Assembly (NCBI GenBank): GCA_036365515.1
Contig: CM070876.1
Location: 132,396,394 to 132,460,393 of the forward strand
DNA: 64,000 bases
Source: Torymus aiolomorphi
Taxonomy: Eukaryota; Arthropoda; Insecta; Hymenoptera; Torymidae
Direction: 5' to 3'
The translations under genes and the position numbers were made by a program. This document shows, piece after piece, positions 10,851-22,128 of the stretch. Position 1 is the stretch's first letter; the number at the start of each line of letters is the position of its first letter. The notes under the pieces were generated by a model that saw only the letters and a list, made by a program, of their open reading frames with translations, made no database searches and had not been told where the DNA came from.

Positions 10851-11990
10851 GATACTGAAATGTACTTGAACAAAATTTAAGATAAGCATATCCAATGTAT
10901 TTTTTCCTCAGCTTTCCAATGGTGTAGGCAGTTTTTCGAAATTTTCCATTTCCACCTTCAAAAAGTACAAAACGTGTTATATCTCTAAAACGATATTTTT
11001 AATATTTTCTTTGACCCTCTAGATTGAAAGCTGAGCATTTTTTACGTAGGAAAAGATATTTTCCAAAGAGTGCCCAAGATGTTTTCTGCGAGATATAGAA
11101 CGCGAAAGAGTAGACGCACCGCCTTTCCTGCGCGCGGTACGACGCAGTACAGCGCGCGGACTGCGCCCGCCTCGTTGCCTATATAATAACCTTTTAGAAT
11201 CTTTAATTCTTTACCTATTATTCTGGATTCTTAATAATGCATGGAGTAATATTTTATTAATTATTGTATAAAATAATAAAATTTCAAAATTAACAGCAAT
11301 ATAGTAACTCTTGTACTAACGTTTCTTTTTCAGTGTAGATAATATCTTTTTGTTTGTTTTCGCATTTTTTTCGGGACGATTTTATACTCTGAGCTCAGAG
11401 AGGTTTTTTTGAGCTTCAATCTTTCGATCTAAAGGGTAAAAAAAATATTAAAAATATACTTTTCGAGATATAACACGTAAAAACAAAAAAAAAAAAATAT
11501 TATCTACACTGAAAAAGAAACGTTAGTACAAGAGTTACTATATTGCTGTTAATTTTGAAATTTTATTATTTTCTAAAATAATTAATAAAATATTACTCCA
11601 TACATTTTTACGAATCCAGAATAATAGGTAAAGAATTAAAGATTATAAAAGGTTATTATATAGGCAACGAGGCGGGCGCAGTCCGCGCGCTGTACCGCGT
11701 CGTACCGCGTGCAGGAAAGGCGGTGCGTCTACTCTTTCGTGTTCTATATCTCGCAGAAAACATCTTGGGCACTCTTTGGAAAATATCCTTTCCGACGTAA
11801 AAACTGCTCAGCTTTCAATCTGTGGGTCAAAAAAAATTTACAAAACACGTATACAGTACAAAACACGTTTTGTACTTTTTGAAGGTGAAAATGGAAAATT
11901 TCGGGAAAACTGTCTACACCATTGGAAAGCTGAGGAAAAAATACATTGGATATGCTTATCATAAAATTTTTTCAAGTACATTTCAGTATC
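10851..11990. mobile_element. Large palindromic element with TTAA flanks
   Basis: Ends read GATACTGAAATGTACTTGAA and its complement and are flanked by TTAA (10847-10850 and 11991-11994). The arms of about 550 bp pair nearly throughout. Each carries a GC-rich island (about 11125-11180 and 11665-11725) with ggactgcgcccgcctcgttg-type sequence and a cctatataata motif. The centre lies near 11420. There is no transposase. TTAA duplications suggest mobilisation by a piggyBac-like enzyme, as for the element at 3488-4101, but the termini differ. Confidence 0.75.
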
Positions 11991-12212
11991 TTAAACATGA
12001 GCTGGAAACAGCACGATTTGGCGCTCGCGCACCGCACTTGGGGCAGTTGAAATGAAGCGCCTCATATATGTATTGTATACGTTATCTGATTTATACGTCA
12101 GAATTGGTGTTGTTTGGGACTCTTCCTTCGATATGGACGGCCGTGGACCCAACTTCAATCATCCGTTATCCTGGTATTCACCCTGAAGTTCCAAGGAAAA
12201 CCACAGCCGCAA

Positions 12213-12262
12213 AAACCTTGGGCAGGATAGCTCGGGGTGTTGGGCCCCCCTTTTATATGGTG
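12213..12262 (+). repeat. Copy 1 of a 50-bp dispersed segment (second at 19159-19207)
   Basis: The segment runs from aaaaaccttggg through agctcggggtgttgggcccc to ttttatatggtga and recurs at 19159-19207 with two mismatches. Sequence on either side differs. It may mark the end of a captured or transposed fragment. Confidence 0.6.
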
Positions 12263-12375
12263 AAATTTTATCTAATTGGTTATTCCTTAAAACACAGAGT
12301 TAAAACTTGTGAATTAATTATCCTTAAACTGGCTATTATAACTTGGGTGTCTTAATTGACGAGACAATTTGCGAA

Positions 12376-13547
<1,172 letters not shown>

Positions 13548-13557
13548 CCCCTCTCCC
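13548..13557 (-). promoter_or_regulatory. Polypurine tract
   Basis: On the minus strand GGGAGAGGGG lies directly before the 3' LTR. This is the expected position for priming plus-strand DNA synthesis. The adjoining cgtctg is shared with the other two Gypsy elements in the window. Confidence 0.85.
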
Positions 13558-13966
13558 AGACGTTGCGTAGCGGGAGAGAAGCAACTCGATACCGAGACTC
13601 TCGTTCAACGCGACTTTACGTCAACGGTGGCGTTGACAAGCTGAGCGACAGGCCCGGATACGCGCCGGTTACCGCTTGCATCAAAGCGGCAACCACTTGA
13701 TCCACGTCGAGGGATCGTACGCATGTGCACGGTGGGTCGCTCTTCACCGTGAGTCCGCTGAACTCCAACGGTGGTCGGGACTCATCATATGACGCTTGAC
13801 GGACCGGAGGCTGTCGCCTTTCATGGCGCTGAGGCTCCGGTCGACGACCGCCTTCGCTCCTCTTCGGAAGGGCGTTTTGGAGGTCGTCTCGTCTTCTTGT
13901 CCTCTTCGGGCGCTGTTGCCACTCCGGACAGGCCCAGTGAAGATGCGTCGATGACTGGCACGTCCA

Positions 13967-15577
13967 TCACACTTTTCTGGTTGGACTCGGTGGTGAGGAG
14001 TTATATGATCCGAGCGTGTTCCTCGACCTTGATGAGCGGTATTCTCGAGTGGCCAAGTTTGGCTTAGTTGACCGCCGTTTGCGGCGTCGAGAAATTACCG
14101 TCCTCCATGGATTCGAACCCACCTCTTGGTTCGAACCCACCTCTTGGTTCGAACCGGGTCCGCTCGAGGGTTTCTTGTGTTGGTCTCCTTTGGGTGACCT
14201 TGGAGGTCGTTGCGTGGCCGATGCATACGCCTCCTTTTTCCCTGTCGAGCTAGACTTTTGCAGGCTTTGGAACGACTTGAGGTTGTCTCTAGTCCCTTGG
14301 CCCGATCGAGGTCGCGACTTGGCAGAGCGCTTGGTTGCGCCTGCAACTCGGATCTTGTTAGACGCAGCTGAATCATGAAGCGATGACATTTGCACTCGCA
14401 GCTGGTGCAGCTCGTCGTGCAGCCGTCTCACTTCTTCGCTTAAGCATCTAAATTTCTCCTCCTCCAATTTGCGCGTCCGATTACACTTACACTCGCAACG
14501 ACGCTCAATTTCTGTTTGCGTTGATGCGTCAAAGAGTTGCGAGATAATCGGCGTGCTGTCCACCAGTTGTGCCGTCACCAGCTTGTCAACCTTTCTCTCG
14601 CTGTTCCTTGGAAGGCTTGGCTCTTCTTCGTCTTCAGGAGTCTGAGAGACGGTAATACAGCCGTCCGCTTCCGATATATTCTCCAAGCGGCTTATATCGG
14701 ACGTTCCGGACAGGGGGGAGCTTGGAGGATCTACCCTCCACCAGGCTGTATTTGCTCTGTCGTCGTGAGCTTGTGAGTATTCAGCACAGCCGTTCGGTGC
14801 CCTTAAGCATTCTGTATACGCCAAGCGACGGGGAGTATCAGACTTCACAAACAGGGGGAAGCTTGGAGGATCTCCCCTCCCCCAGGCTGTGCTTACTTCG
14901 ACGTCGATTTCGTGGATGGACGCTGAAATTTCTGGCGATGGTAAAGTTGCGGCACAGCTGTCCGAAATCCATGAGCGGTCTGCATTCCCCGAGCGACTCG
15001 CGTTCTCAGATCCTTCGGACTGGGAGGAGATGGGGGAATCTCCCCTCCCCCAGGCTGTGCTGCACTTTAGTTGCATGTGGACCTCATCCGATCCTCCCGC
15101 TGGAGTTAAAGGGCTCCATAGTAACGAGAGAGCCTCATTTCTTACGTTGGGAGGACTGCCTGCTCTTTGATCCATTATCTGCAATACATGTGTCTTCATG
15201 GATCTCAGCAAGTTGTTGTCGATTGCTTTGTTCGACGTCAATTGTTGAAACAGACTGTGGGTCGAGGGATCTGCGTTGTAGTTCGCTTCTGGAGCTCTGC
15301 TTGCGTTGAGGATCGTTCCGTTGACGTACTTATTCCTCAATTCGAGTCTCCTTGTGAACTGCTCAATTGCACTTCCACTTATTTCCTGTGTGAAGTGGGC
15401 CGGGTTGTAATTTCCCATCAGCCATTGAGTGATTCGCCTAGAATCCCCCTCGATACATTCAGTGCTTCTTAAATGTAGAGCTATATTTGCTTCTATTACA
15501 GTTTGGAAGCTCAGCTCTAGATTTTTGCGCGACTGCTCCATCGATTCGGCTAGTTCTTCTGAGGTCGATGATTCCAT
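13967..15577 (-). CDS. Gag-like protein of the non-autonomous element (536 aa)
   Basis: This is the only long ORF of the element, intact from ATG to stop. The N-terminal part contains RRITQWLMGNYNPAHF, which matches the pattern RASRWLLGDYSADEF in the gag N-terminus of the large Gypsy (25656-26321). The middle (about residues 170-290) holds three diverged repeats around TAWGRGDPPS. A Cys-containing segment (RRCECKCNRTRKLEEE) leads into a coiled coil of about 40 residues (EEVRRLHDELHQLRVQM), and the C-terminus is Ser/Arg/Lys-rich with a tandem SNQEVG. There is no CCHC knuckle and no enzymatic domain. It probably packages element RNA, while reverse transcription and integration would come from a related autonomous element. 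Confidence 0.75.
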   Translation of the reverse strand: MESSTSEELAESMEQSRKNLELSFQTVIEANIALHLRSTECIEGDSRRITQWLMGNYNPAHFTQEISGSAIEQFTRRLELRNKYVNGTILNASRAPEANYNADPSTHSLFQQLTSNKAIDNNLLRSMKTHVLQIMDQRAGSPPNVRNEALSLLWSPLTPAGGSDEVHMQLKCSTAWGRGDSPISSQSEGSENASRSGNADRSWISDSCAATLPSPEISASIHEIDVEVSTAWGRGDPPSFPLFVKSDTPRRLAYTECLRAPNGCAEYSQAHDDRANTAWWRVDPPSSPLSGTSDISRLENISEADGCITVSQTPEDEEEPSLPRNSERKVDKLVTAQLVDSTPIISQLFDASTQTEIERRCECKCNRTRKLEEEKFRCLSEEVRRLHDELHQLRVQMSSLHDSAASNKIRVAGATKRSAKSRPRSGQGTRDNLKSFQSLQKSSSTGKKEAYASATQRPPRSPKGDQHKKPSSGPGSNQEVGSNQEVGSNPWRTVISRRRKRRSTKPNLATREYRSSRSRNTLGSYNSSPPSPTRKV

Positions 15578-16332
15578 CTTCTGAAGCTAGACCGATTATA
15601 CAAAAATTTGGCGACGAATTGTGTGTGTGCGCAACTAACTGCTGAGATTCTCTCTCGAATTGGCCGTCTGTTACGCAAATTACAATGTTAGAATCCTATC
15701 TACCACACACAATTGTCCTAAGCCGCTCGAGAACGACGTATCTCGATGCAGCTAGCTAGGGAGAGAGCGTGCCAATTCCAAAAAAAAAGAATTTTAGCGA
15801 AGATACCGATTTGACTAAAACCCGCAATAAAAAAAAAAAGGAATGAAAGTGTTCTCACTTTCGACCGGCTGCACGCACAGGCACGGTCACTCTATTACAA
15901 AAAAAATCGTGTGAAAATCGCTTAAAATCTCGCTTCAAAAAAAAAGGAATTTAATTTCGCTACATATGACGACGAAAACAACTACAATCGTCGTCTAAAT
16001 GCTCTCGCCCTGGCTTTACAGCAGTTTAAAAGGCTCGGGACGAGTATACACAATACTGCCCGAGCATAAACATAAACACCTATAAAAGCAAGCAATCTGC
16101 TGTTTTGTGTTTATGTTTCTATGCGCGCCGCGAGCCTTCTTGTCTATTTGTTTACGCCCGGCACCTCGACTTGGCGAGTTTAAATCACTGCGCCTATCAG
16201 CTGTAACGGCTTATGGCCACTGGCAGTCTGCTGATTAGTCCGGTGCAGTGATTCGCGCGCGGGCGAATTTAAACGAAACGCGATTTCAATAGGCCGGTCT
16301 CGAATGTACCGGACGCTAACCTTCTCCTTAAA

Positions 16333-16350
16333 CCCAACACGTTGGGCGCC
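16333..16350 (-). promoter_or_regulatory. Primer binding site
   Basis: On the minus strand TGGCGCCCAACGTG follows the 5' LTR after a two-base spacer. The first eight bases are the same as in the large Gypsy (27867-27883). The tRNA is not identified. Confidence 0.8.
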
Positions 16351-16352
16351 AT

Positions 16353-17042
16353 TGTAACGGGATGAGTGAAAAAAGGACTTCACATCAAAAACGCGTCGCG
16401 TTGCGCGCCGACAAGAAGACGGGATCCGCCGCTCGGCGCGGGCGGATCAAGGTATCTATTTTCGCTGGGCCGGTGAACGCACCACCGGCCACTCGCCGCT
16501 GCGAGTCGAAAATACACAAATAAATCGCTGCGCGGGAAGTACAAAGAGGCTTACCGGGAGAGGAGTGCAGTCCTCTCGTCGCTCGCTCACGAATCCGCTC
16601 CTGCGTCAGTCCTTATCCTCCGGTCGACTTCGGAGTGTTCAGGCCGAGTCCTAATATCCAGCCTTCACCTACAGACGCTTCGGACCCCAGGAGTGGCTCG
16701 GATTGTTCACGTGCGCTGCTCTCCGTGGACGGTACGTGGACGGGCGCTGTTCTGCACCGGTAAGGACGCACGATACCGTTTTCTTCGCGGACGATCAAAT
16801 TAACTCGCGTATGCGCGGTTTGACAGCCCGAGAGAATCTGATTTAAAAAATGAATCGAGCGCGACTTTGTAACCGCCCAAGTCGCGCAGTCCCCCGCGCA
16901 GATCGCGAATACATCGTTCGAGCGATGTCAACAAATGCTCGAGATGCGTGAATTCGCGGGAACGAGAGTCAAACGAGTTCGATAGAATATGGAGAACTGA
17001 GATTCTTATTTTCTCCGTATTTTATCCTGGAACTCCGTTATA
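16353..17042 (-). repeat. 5' LTR of the non-autonomous Gypsy element
   Basis: The LTR is 690 bp and starts TGTAACGGG in plus-strand reading. It joins the shared LTR body at about 16384 after a short unique segment, so about 330 bp found in the other LTR is missing here. Confidence 0.85.
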
Positions 17043-17699
17043 ATATATATATATATATATCTTCCTATATTATATAGTTGTAAGAAAATGTTTAAGACTC
17101 AGCGCCCCCTAACCCCCCTCCCATCACCCCCCCCCCCCCCCCCGTCGCGCCTCCGCGCCCCCTTTCCCTCAGCGCCCCCCCCCTCAATTGTTTAAGTTAT
17201 AAATAATGATATAATTAATTAGAAGAATTGTCGAGTATAGCAAGTTCTATGTAATAATATTGATATTTATTTATTTGTATATTTATTTATTTTTTTTAAA
17301 TTGATTTAACTATAAAGATTGGTTGAAGAGACGAACAGTTTTCCACGTCACCCTGGAGGTACTGTTCATTGACGCGTTGGATTGTTATTTTAAGTGGTAT
17401 CCTTCGCCAATATAACCACCCTTATAATAGTATCTCATTGTTCTGAAGAAATGGACACTATCAAAGGACAAAAAGTTTTTGTTATCGGGGACATTTTAGA
17501 ATAACACAATAATGTATTATATTTACACGTGCAAAATTATAATAATATCAAAGTTGTGGATACTTCTATAACTCCTTTGGATAAACTTTAAGAAGGATAT
17601 AAATCTATAGTCAGTAGCACTAAATATTTATATTATTAAATTGTTCTGAAGAAATGGACACTATCAAAGGACAAAAAGTTTTTGTTATCGGGGACATTT
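17043..17699. other. Low-complexity and direct-repeat spacer
   Basis: TA repeats flank the LTR, then a C-rich tract (about 17100-17188, including a run of 17 C) follows. A 65-bp segment (ttgttctgaagaaatggaca onward) occurs twice, at 17437-17501 and 17640-17702. The second copy runs straight into the Helitron helicase remnant. No gene seen. Confidence 0.6.
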
Positions 17700-19136
17700 T
17701 AGAAGAAATCACACAGTAGAAAGATTATCTGTTCACACAGATAATCAACAGAAAATAATTTTTGATGAAAATAATATCAAAGAATCATTAAATAATTTAG
17801 AAACAACATTAACAGCATGGTTTAGCTTAAATAAAATAGATGATTTTGCTAAAAAAGTTAAATATGCGAACATACCGAATTACTATAAATTTAAAAATAA
17901 AGAATGGATAAAAAGATTAAGAAATAGAAATATATAACAATCGGACGATTAAATGTTGTATCACCAAAAGATAGTGAACGTTTTTTCTTAAAATTGATAC
18001 TAAATAGAATAAAAGGTGCAACATCATTCAAAGATTTACGTACATATGAAAAAATTCTTTGCGACACATAGAGAAACAACTATTGCCATGGGTATAATAG
18101 AACATGAAACGCAAATTTTTAACATATTTGCCTGTCAAATAATGCTCCCTATACAATTACGAAAATTTTTTGCAAATTTTCTTACTTGTGAAAATATTCA
18201 AGGTAATATTATTTGGAAAAAATATAAAAAATATTTTACAGAAGATTTTATTGAAGATAAAGGAAATAAAGCACTTGTATATATAAATCAAATTTTAAGT
18301 ACTGAAAATATATCATGTAAAGATGTTGGTTTACCTCAACCAAACAAGATTGATATCGAACAAATAGATAAAGATGATATAGAAATGATCAACTATTGTG
18401 AACAAAAATTTAACAGCTCATATCCTCAGTTGAATGATGACCAAAAATTTATTTTTGAACAAATAAAAAATAGTGAACATAAAATTTATTTTATAGAAGG
18501 TCCAGGTGGATCTGGAAAAACATTTTTATATAAAACATTAATTTACTACTTTACTATTATAAAAAAAAATGTTTATCAATGACATGGACAGGAATAGCTT
18601 CTATTTTATTACCTAAAGAAATGACAAGTCACTGGACATTTAGATTACCATTAGATTTAAACAATATTGAAAATGCATTTTTAAACATAATTCTGATAAA
18701 AAACGATTAAGACAAGCAGATATTATTATTTGGAACGAAGCTTCAATGATACCTAAAAAAGCATTAGAAATAGTAGAAAATACTTTAAAAGATGTATGTT
18801 CTACGGATTGTAGCTTTGGAGGAAAATTAATTATACTAGGTGGAAATTTTAGACAAATTTTGCCAGTAGTGAAACATGGATTTAGAAATAAGTACAATCG
18901 TAGAAGAGTGTATAAAAAATTCTTATCTTTGGCCTTTGTTTAAAATTTTCCATTTAAAAATAAACATTCGTACTCAAGATAATGCTTTTGCATCATTTTT
19001 ATTAGATATTGGAGAAGGAAAAATTGATCACTTTAAAATTCCAGATAAATGGAAAACAAATGATGTTTGTCAAGAAATATATCAAAATATTAATAAAAAT
19101 TATCATTTTTCAAAAAATGTAATATTAAGAATATAA
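17700..19136 (+). pseudogene. Helitron Pif1-family helicase remnant
   Basis: The region reads as the C-terminal end of a Helitron RepHel protein broken by stops and frameshifts. Landmarks in order: LETTLTAWFSLNK; RLNVVSPKDSERFFLKL; GATSFKDLRTYEKI; the Walker A motif GPGGSGKTFLYKTL (about 18500-18540); TWTGIASILLP after a frameshift near 18580; RQADIIIWNEASM, the Walker B region with DE changed to NE; and GGKLIILGGNFRQILPVV, where family members usually have GGDFRQ. The Rep nuclease end is absent and the reading stops at 19136. This would be a rolling-circle replication helicase in an intact element; here it cannot be functional. AT-rich coding resembles the flanks, suggesting an old insertion. 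Confidence 0.85.
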
Positions 19137-19158
19137 CATTATGTAACATAATGAACAA

Positions 19159-19207
19159 AAACCTTGGGTAGGACAGCTCGGGGTGTTGGGCCCCCCTTTT
19201 ATATGGT
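19159..19207 (+). repeat. Copy 2 of the 50-bp dispersed segment
   Basis: Matches 12213-12262 with two mismatches and follows the Helitron remnant by about 20 bp. The sequence between here and the Copia LTR (19208-19385) is otherwise unassigned. Confidence 0.6.
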
Positions 19208-19385
19208 GAGCGCGGATCTGAAAGCCGTTAAAGATGATCCCTCTGGTGGCGAGAACTGGAAATACATCCGTAGCCTGTGGAAGGGCTGTAGGACCCCCAA
19301 AATCTGAAAAGAAGCTCCGCCCCCTTCTTGTGTGGTGGGAGATTCTGCTTCTCTCATTGGTTCCCTCTTTTGGTCGGTTACCTAC

Positions 19386-19565
19386 TGTTAATAATATCGA
19401 TGTAAGGGTTTGTTCACATAACCAGTCTCGATCAACATCAAAACAATAACGAACTTTATTGAACCTCCTGTACAACAACAGCTCTCTCTCTCTCTCTCTT
19501 AAACACAACCGACTGGTGCGGAGTACGGCAGCGAAGTAAAGCTTCCGCTTGCTATCGGTATACTC
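19386..19565 (-). repeat. Copia 3' LTR, distal part (split by Gypsy insertion)
   Basis: In plus-strand reading this starts TGTTAATAATATCG and stops at the Gypsy insertion. The other part (28871-28957) ends CTTAACA. Together they give an LTR of about 260 bp with TGTTAA...TTAACA ends, a normal size for Copia. A run of ct dinucleotides lies at about 19481-19499. Confidence 0.7.
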
Positions 19566-20571
19566 TGTAACAGGGCGAATAGTTTTCGGAGCGAGAGAGT
19601 TTTCGGCAACGCCGAAAGCTTACCTGTATGCTCTCTCTCTCGCTCACACTGCTCCGCAACGACGATGCCTTGCTCGGCGCTGCTCGTCGAGGACGATGCT
19701 CGCCTACGTTGCGGCTCGAGCGGCGCCCTGGCAGATTTGCCGGCTCTGCGCGCGCTCGGTGCAATGCCGTTCGCTGACTGTGTACAACCGGGTAACTCAG
19801 AAGTTACCCGGGAATTTTAATATCGTGTGTGTGACTCTACGCGTTCCTTAATGAAGGGGGAAACACGCGCGAGTACCTGGGGCTCAGATGATCGCCGAGG
19901 AAGTCGGCGATCCCGCGGAGGCGGCGGTATCCGAGGTACTCGTAGGAATAACGGCGGAAGGGAAGGGGCGAAATAACAATTCGCGAACTCTTAATTAAGA
20001 AATATAAAAGACCGTTTTAATATCTAATCACAAGAGGGGTACACAAAAGAAAAGGATATTGAGCGCGCCGCGGTCTCTAATTCTCGCGAGGTCGAAATGC
20101 CTCGCGAGTCGCACGCGTCGCGGATGTCGCGCACAGATACACTCCCGGAGACGAGGTGCACCACTCGTCTCCGACGCTCTCTACCTCGCGCGTCGAGGTA
20201 GAGTCTCGCTCGCGCGTAGGGGGCCTGCAGGCACTAACCTTGCTCAGGTGTCGACGGAGTCCGGGCTAGATCCGTCCGCAATCTCTCGCGTACGACGACG
20301 ATGAGTACTTCCTCCGGAGCTTTGCGACCTGGGTTGCTCCCTCTCTTTTCTTTCTCTCTCTTCTTTCTCTCTCTTCTTTCTCTCTCTTCTTTCTCTCTCT
20401 TCTTTCTCTCTCTTCTTCCTGCGTGCGCGCACCGAATCGGCAGAAACTCGACTGAATCCTTCTCGCGCGCACCGTTGCCGATCCGCCCTACTCGCGCCTG
20501 CGCATCCCCGCTTCGCTCCTCGATGGCTCGAGCGCGTGGTAGTTCGCCCGCGGATTCCGAACTTCGTTACA
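19566..20571 (-). repeat. 3' LTR of the large Gypsy
   Basis: The LTR is 1,006 bp. It contains a 13-bp tandem repeat (tttctctctcttc) at about 20350-20416 with five copies, against four in the other LTR. This accounts for 13 of the 17 bp length difference; two 2-bp losses account for the rest. Confidence 0.95.
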
Positions 20572-20581
20572 CCCCCCTCCC
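20572..20581 (-). promoter_or_regulatory. Polypurine tract of the large Gypsy
   Basis: Minus-strand GGGAGGGGGG lies directly before the 3' LTR. The flanking cgtctg matches the element at 12527-17042. Confidence 0.85.
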
Positions 20582-20736
20582 AGACGCGACGTACTACCCC
20601 CTGGTCGGCGCTCTGGACACGTAACATGCGAAGTTCGCACGCGTGGATGGTAAGGGCCTGCTAGGTTAGGAGCGGAGGTGGGAGAAAGAAAAATAAGGCG
20701 AAACTAGTATCAAAAAAAATACGGCCCGTCCAGGCC

Positions 20737-22122
20737 TTATACTGCCGCGCGAGACTGCGTCCGCGTCCGCGAGGGTAGTATAGTCGTCGGATCGAGAGTA
20801 TTCGCCTCGTTGCGTGAGCCTTTGGGTCGTCCGCGCGATTTCGCAGCGAGGTTCTTTGATGGGCTCGACGCTATTACGCGTATAGCAGTCGGCCTTACTA
20901 CAAGCCGTACCGCCTTCCTTGGACGACCCGGGTTACGCCTGGGGAGAGGAGTAGGGGCACGTAAGTTTTCCGCTTCGCTCGCTGGGTTCTCAAGCGGTAC
21001 GCGATCGGAGGTGGCTGCGGCGCCGTCGTTTCCGCGATCTACCTGCGAGTTATTCTCGCTGTCGCTCGCTACTGGCGGGTCGCACATCGCCACAATCGCT
21101 GCGCTATCCCTCGGCGGTTGAGGTTCTTCCTCCGGCTCCTCATCTGAAGGCGTTACACCCACGTAAGGCTTCAGATGCTCGGCGTGAACTAATTCCTCAT
21201 CGTTTGCGTCGAGCGCGCGTATGCGATAAGTGTTAATGCCTATTTTGGCTATTATCGCATACGGCCCCGCGAATTTCGGTGCCAGTTTCGCCGAGATTCC
21301 TTGTGCGGCAGACGATAGGATCCGGTTTCTCTTCCAAACATAGTCTCCTGCTTGGAAGAGGGGCTCGCGGTGTTTTGCATCATAATAATGCGCTTGCCGC
21401 TCTTGTTCGCCGTCGATGTGATCGGCGACGGCTCTATTCAATCGATTGAGGCCTTTCATCCTCGAGGCCCATTCCTCGACTCTCTCCTGGCTCGCTCGTT
21501 CTTCCGCTACGCGGTCACGAGCTCTTTTGGCCGTTCCTGGGGGTAGGGCTCGCCGCCCGTAATTTAACATTGCGGGCGAGAGTCCGGTACTACTATGGGC
21601 GGCGTTATTGAGCGAAAACACCAGCTCGGGCAGATTCTCGTCCCAAGAGGCGTGTTTTTCCTCCACAAAAGCGATTAACCGGGTTTTGAGCGTCCGGTTT
21701 ACTCGCTCCACCGGGTTGGCTTGGGGGTGATACGGCGGTGTCACCGTGTGGTGTACCCCCAAGTTCCGTAAGTACTCAGTGACGGCGCGGTTTTTAAACT
21801 CCGTTCCATTGTCACTGAGAAATACTTCCGGCGTGCCAAAACGTAAAATCACTCTCTCTTTCAATTCCTTCAAGATAGATTTTGCGTGCGCCTTCCGCAA
21901 CGGAATAACTTCTACCCATCTGGAGAATAAATCTTCGAATACAAGAATATATTCGAAGCCGCGTTTGCTCTTGGGTAGAGGACCCATCATGTCGGCCGCC
22001 ACCACCTGCCATGGGCGCGATATGTCGCGTTTTCCCATTAAACCGGCAGGAGCGCGTTGCTCGACTTTGCACTGCTGGCAGACGAGACACTCGCGCACGT
22101 ATTTACGTACTGCCTTGTACAT
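20737..22122 (-). CDS. Gypsy integrase with AT-hook tail (461 aa)
   Basis: This is the continuation of the pol frame after the TGA at 22129-22131. It starts inside the N-terminal zinc-binding region (CLVCQQCK gives the CxxC half; the His half is in the upstream ORF). The catalytic core follows, with AADMMGPL (first Asp), FLSDNGTEF (second Asp) and ANPVERVNRT (Glu). A Gypsy-type C-terminal segment (AGDYVWKRNRILSSAA...KFAGPYAI) comes next. The last 110 residues are acidic/Pro-rich and then carry two AT-hook-like motifs, RNPGRPRKAV and KSRGRPKGSR. AT-hooks bind the minor groove of AT-rich DNA and might guide integration; that role is inference. The integrase would insert the cDNA into chromosomes. 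Confidence 0.9.
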   Translation of the reverse strand: MYKAVRKYVRECLVCQQCKVEQRAPAGLMGKRDISRPWQVVAADMMGPLPKSKRGFEYILVFEDLFSRWVEVIPLRKAHAKSILKELKERVILRFGTPEVFLSDNGTEFKNRAVTEYLRNLGVHHTVTPPYHPQANPVERVNRTLKTRLIAFVEEKHASWDENLPELVFSLNNAAHSSTGLSPAMLNYGRRALPPGTAKRARDRVAEERASQERVEEWASRMKGLNRLNRAVADHIDGEQERQAHYYDAKHREPLFQAGDYVWKRNRILSSAAQGISAKLAPKFAGPYAIIAKIGINTYRIRALDANDEELVHAEHLKPYVGVTPSDEEPEEEPQPPRDSAAIVAMCDPPVASDSENNSQVDRGNDGAAATSDRVPLENPASEAENLRAPTPLPRRNPGRPRKAVRLVVRPTAIRVIASSPSKNLAAKSRGRPKGSRNEANTLDPTTILPSRTRTQSRAAV

Positions 22123-22128
22123 GTGTGG

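Noticed and set aside
14016..15472. Plus-strand ORFs up to 195 aa opposite the gag-like ORF
   Set aside because: Antisense to an intact 536-codon ORF with motif support; no domain in the plus-strand frames.
19549..20627. ORFs within the Gypsy LTR, repeated at 27824-28937
   Set aside because: Same peptides occur in both LTRs because the LTRs are identical; they have no domain and include repeat-derived Arg-Glu stretches.
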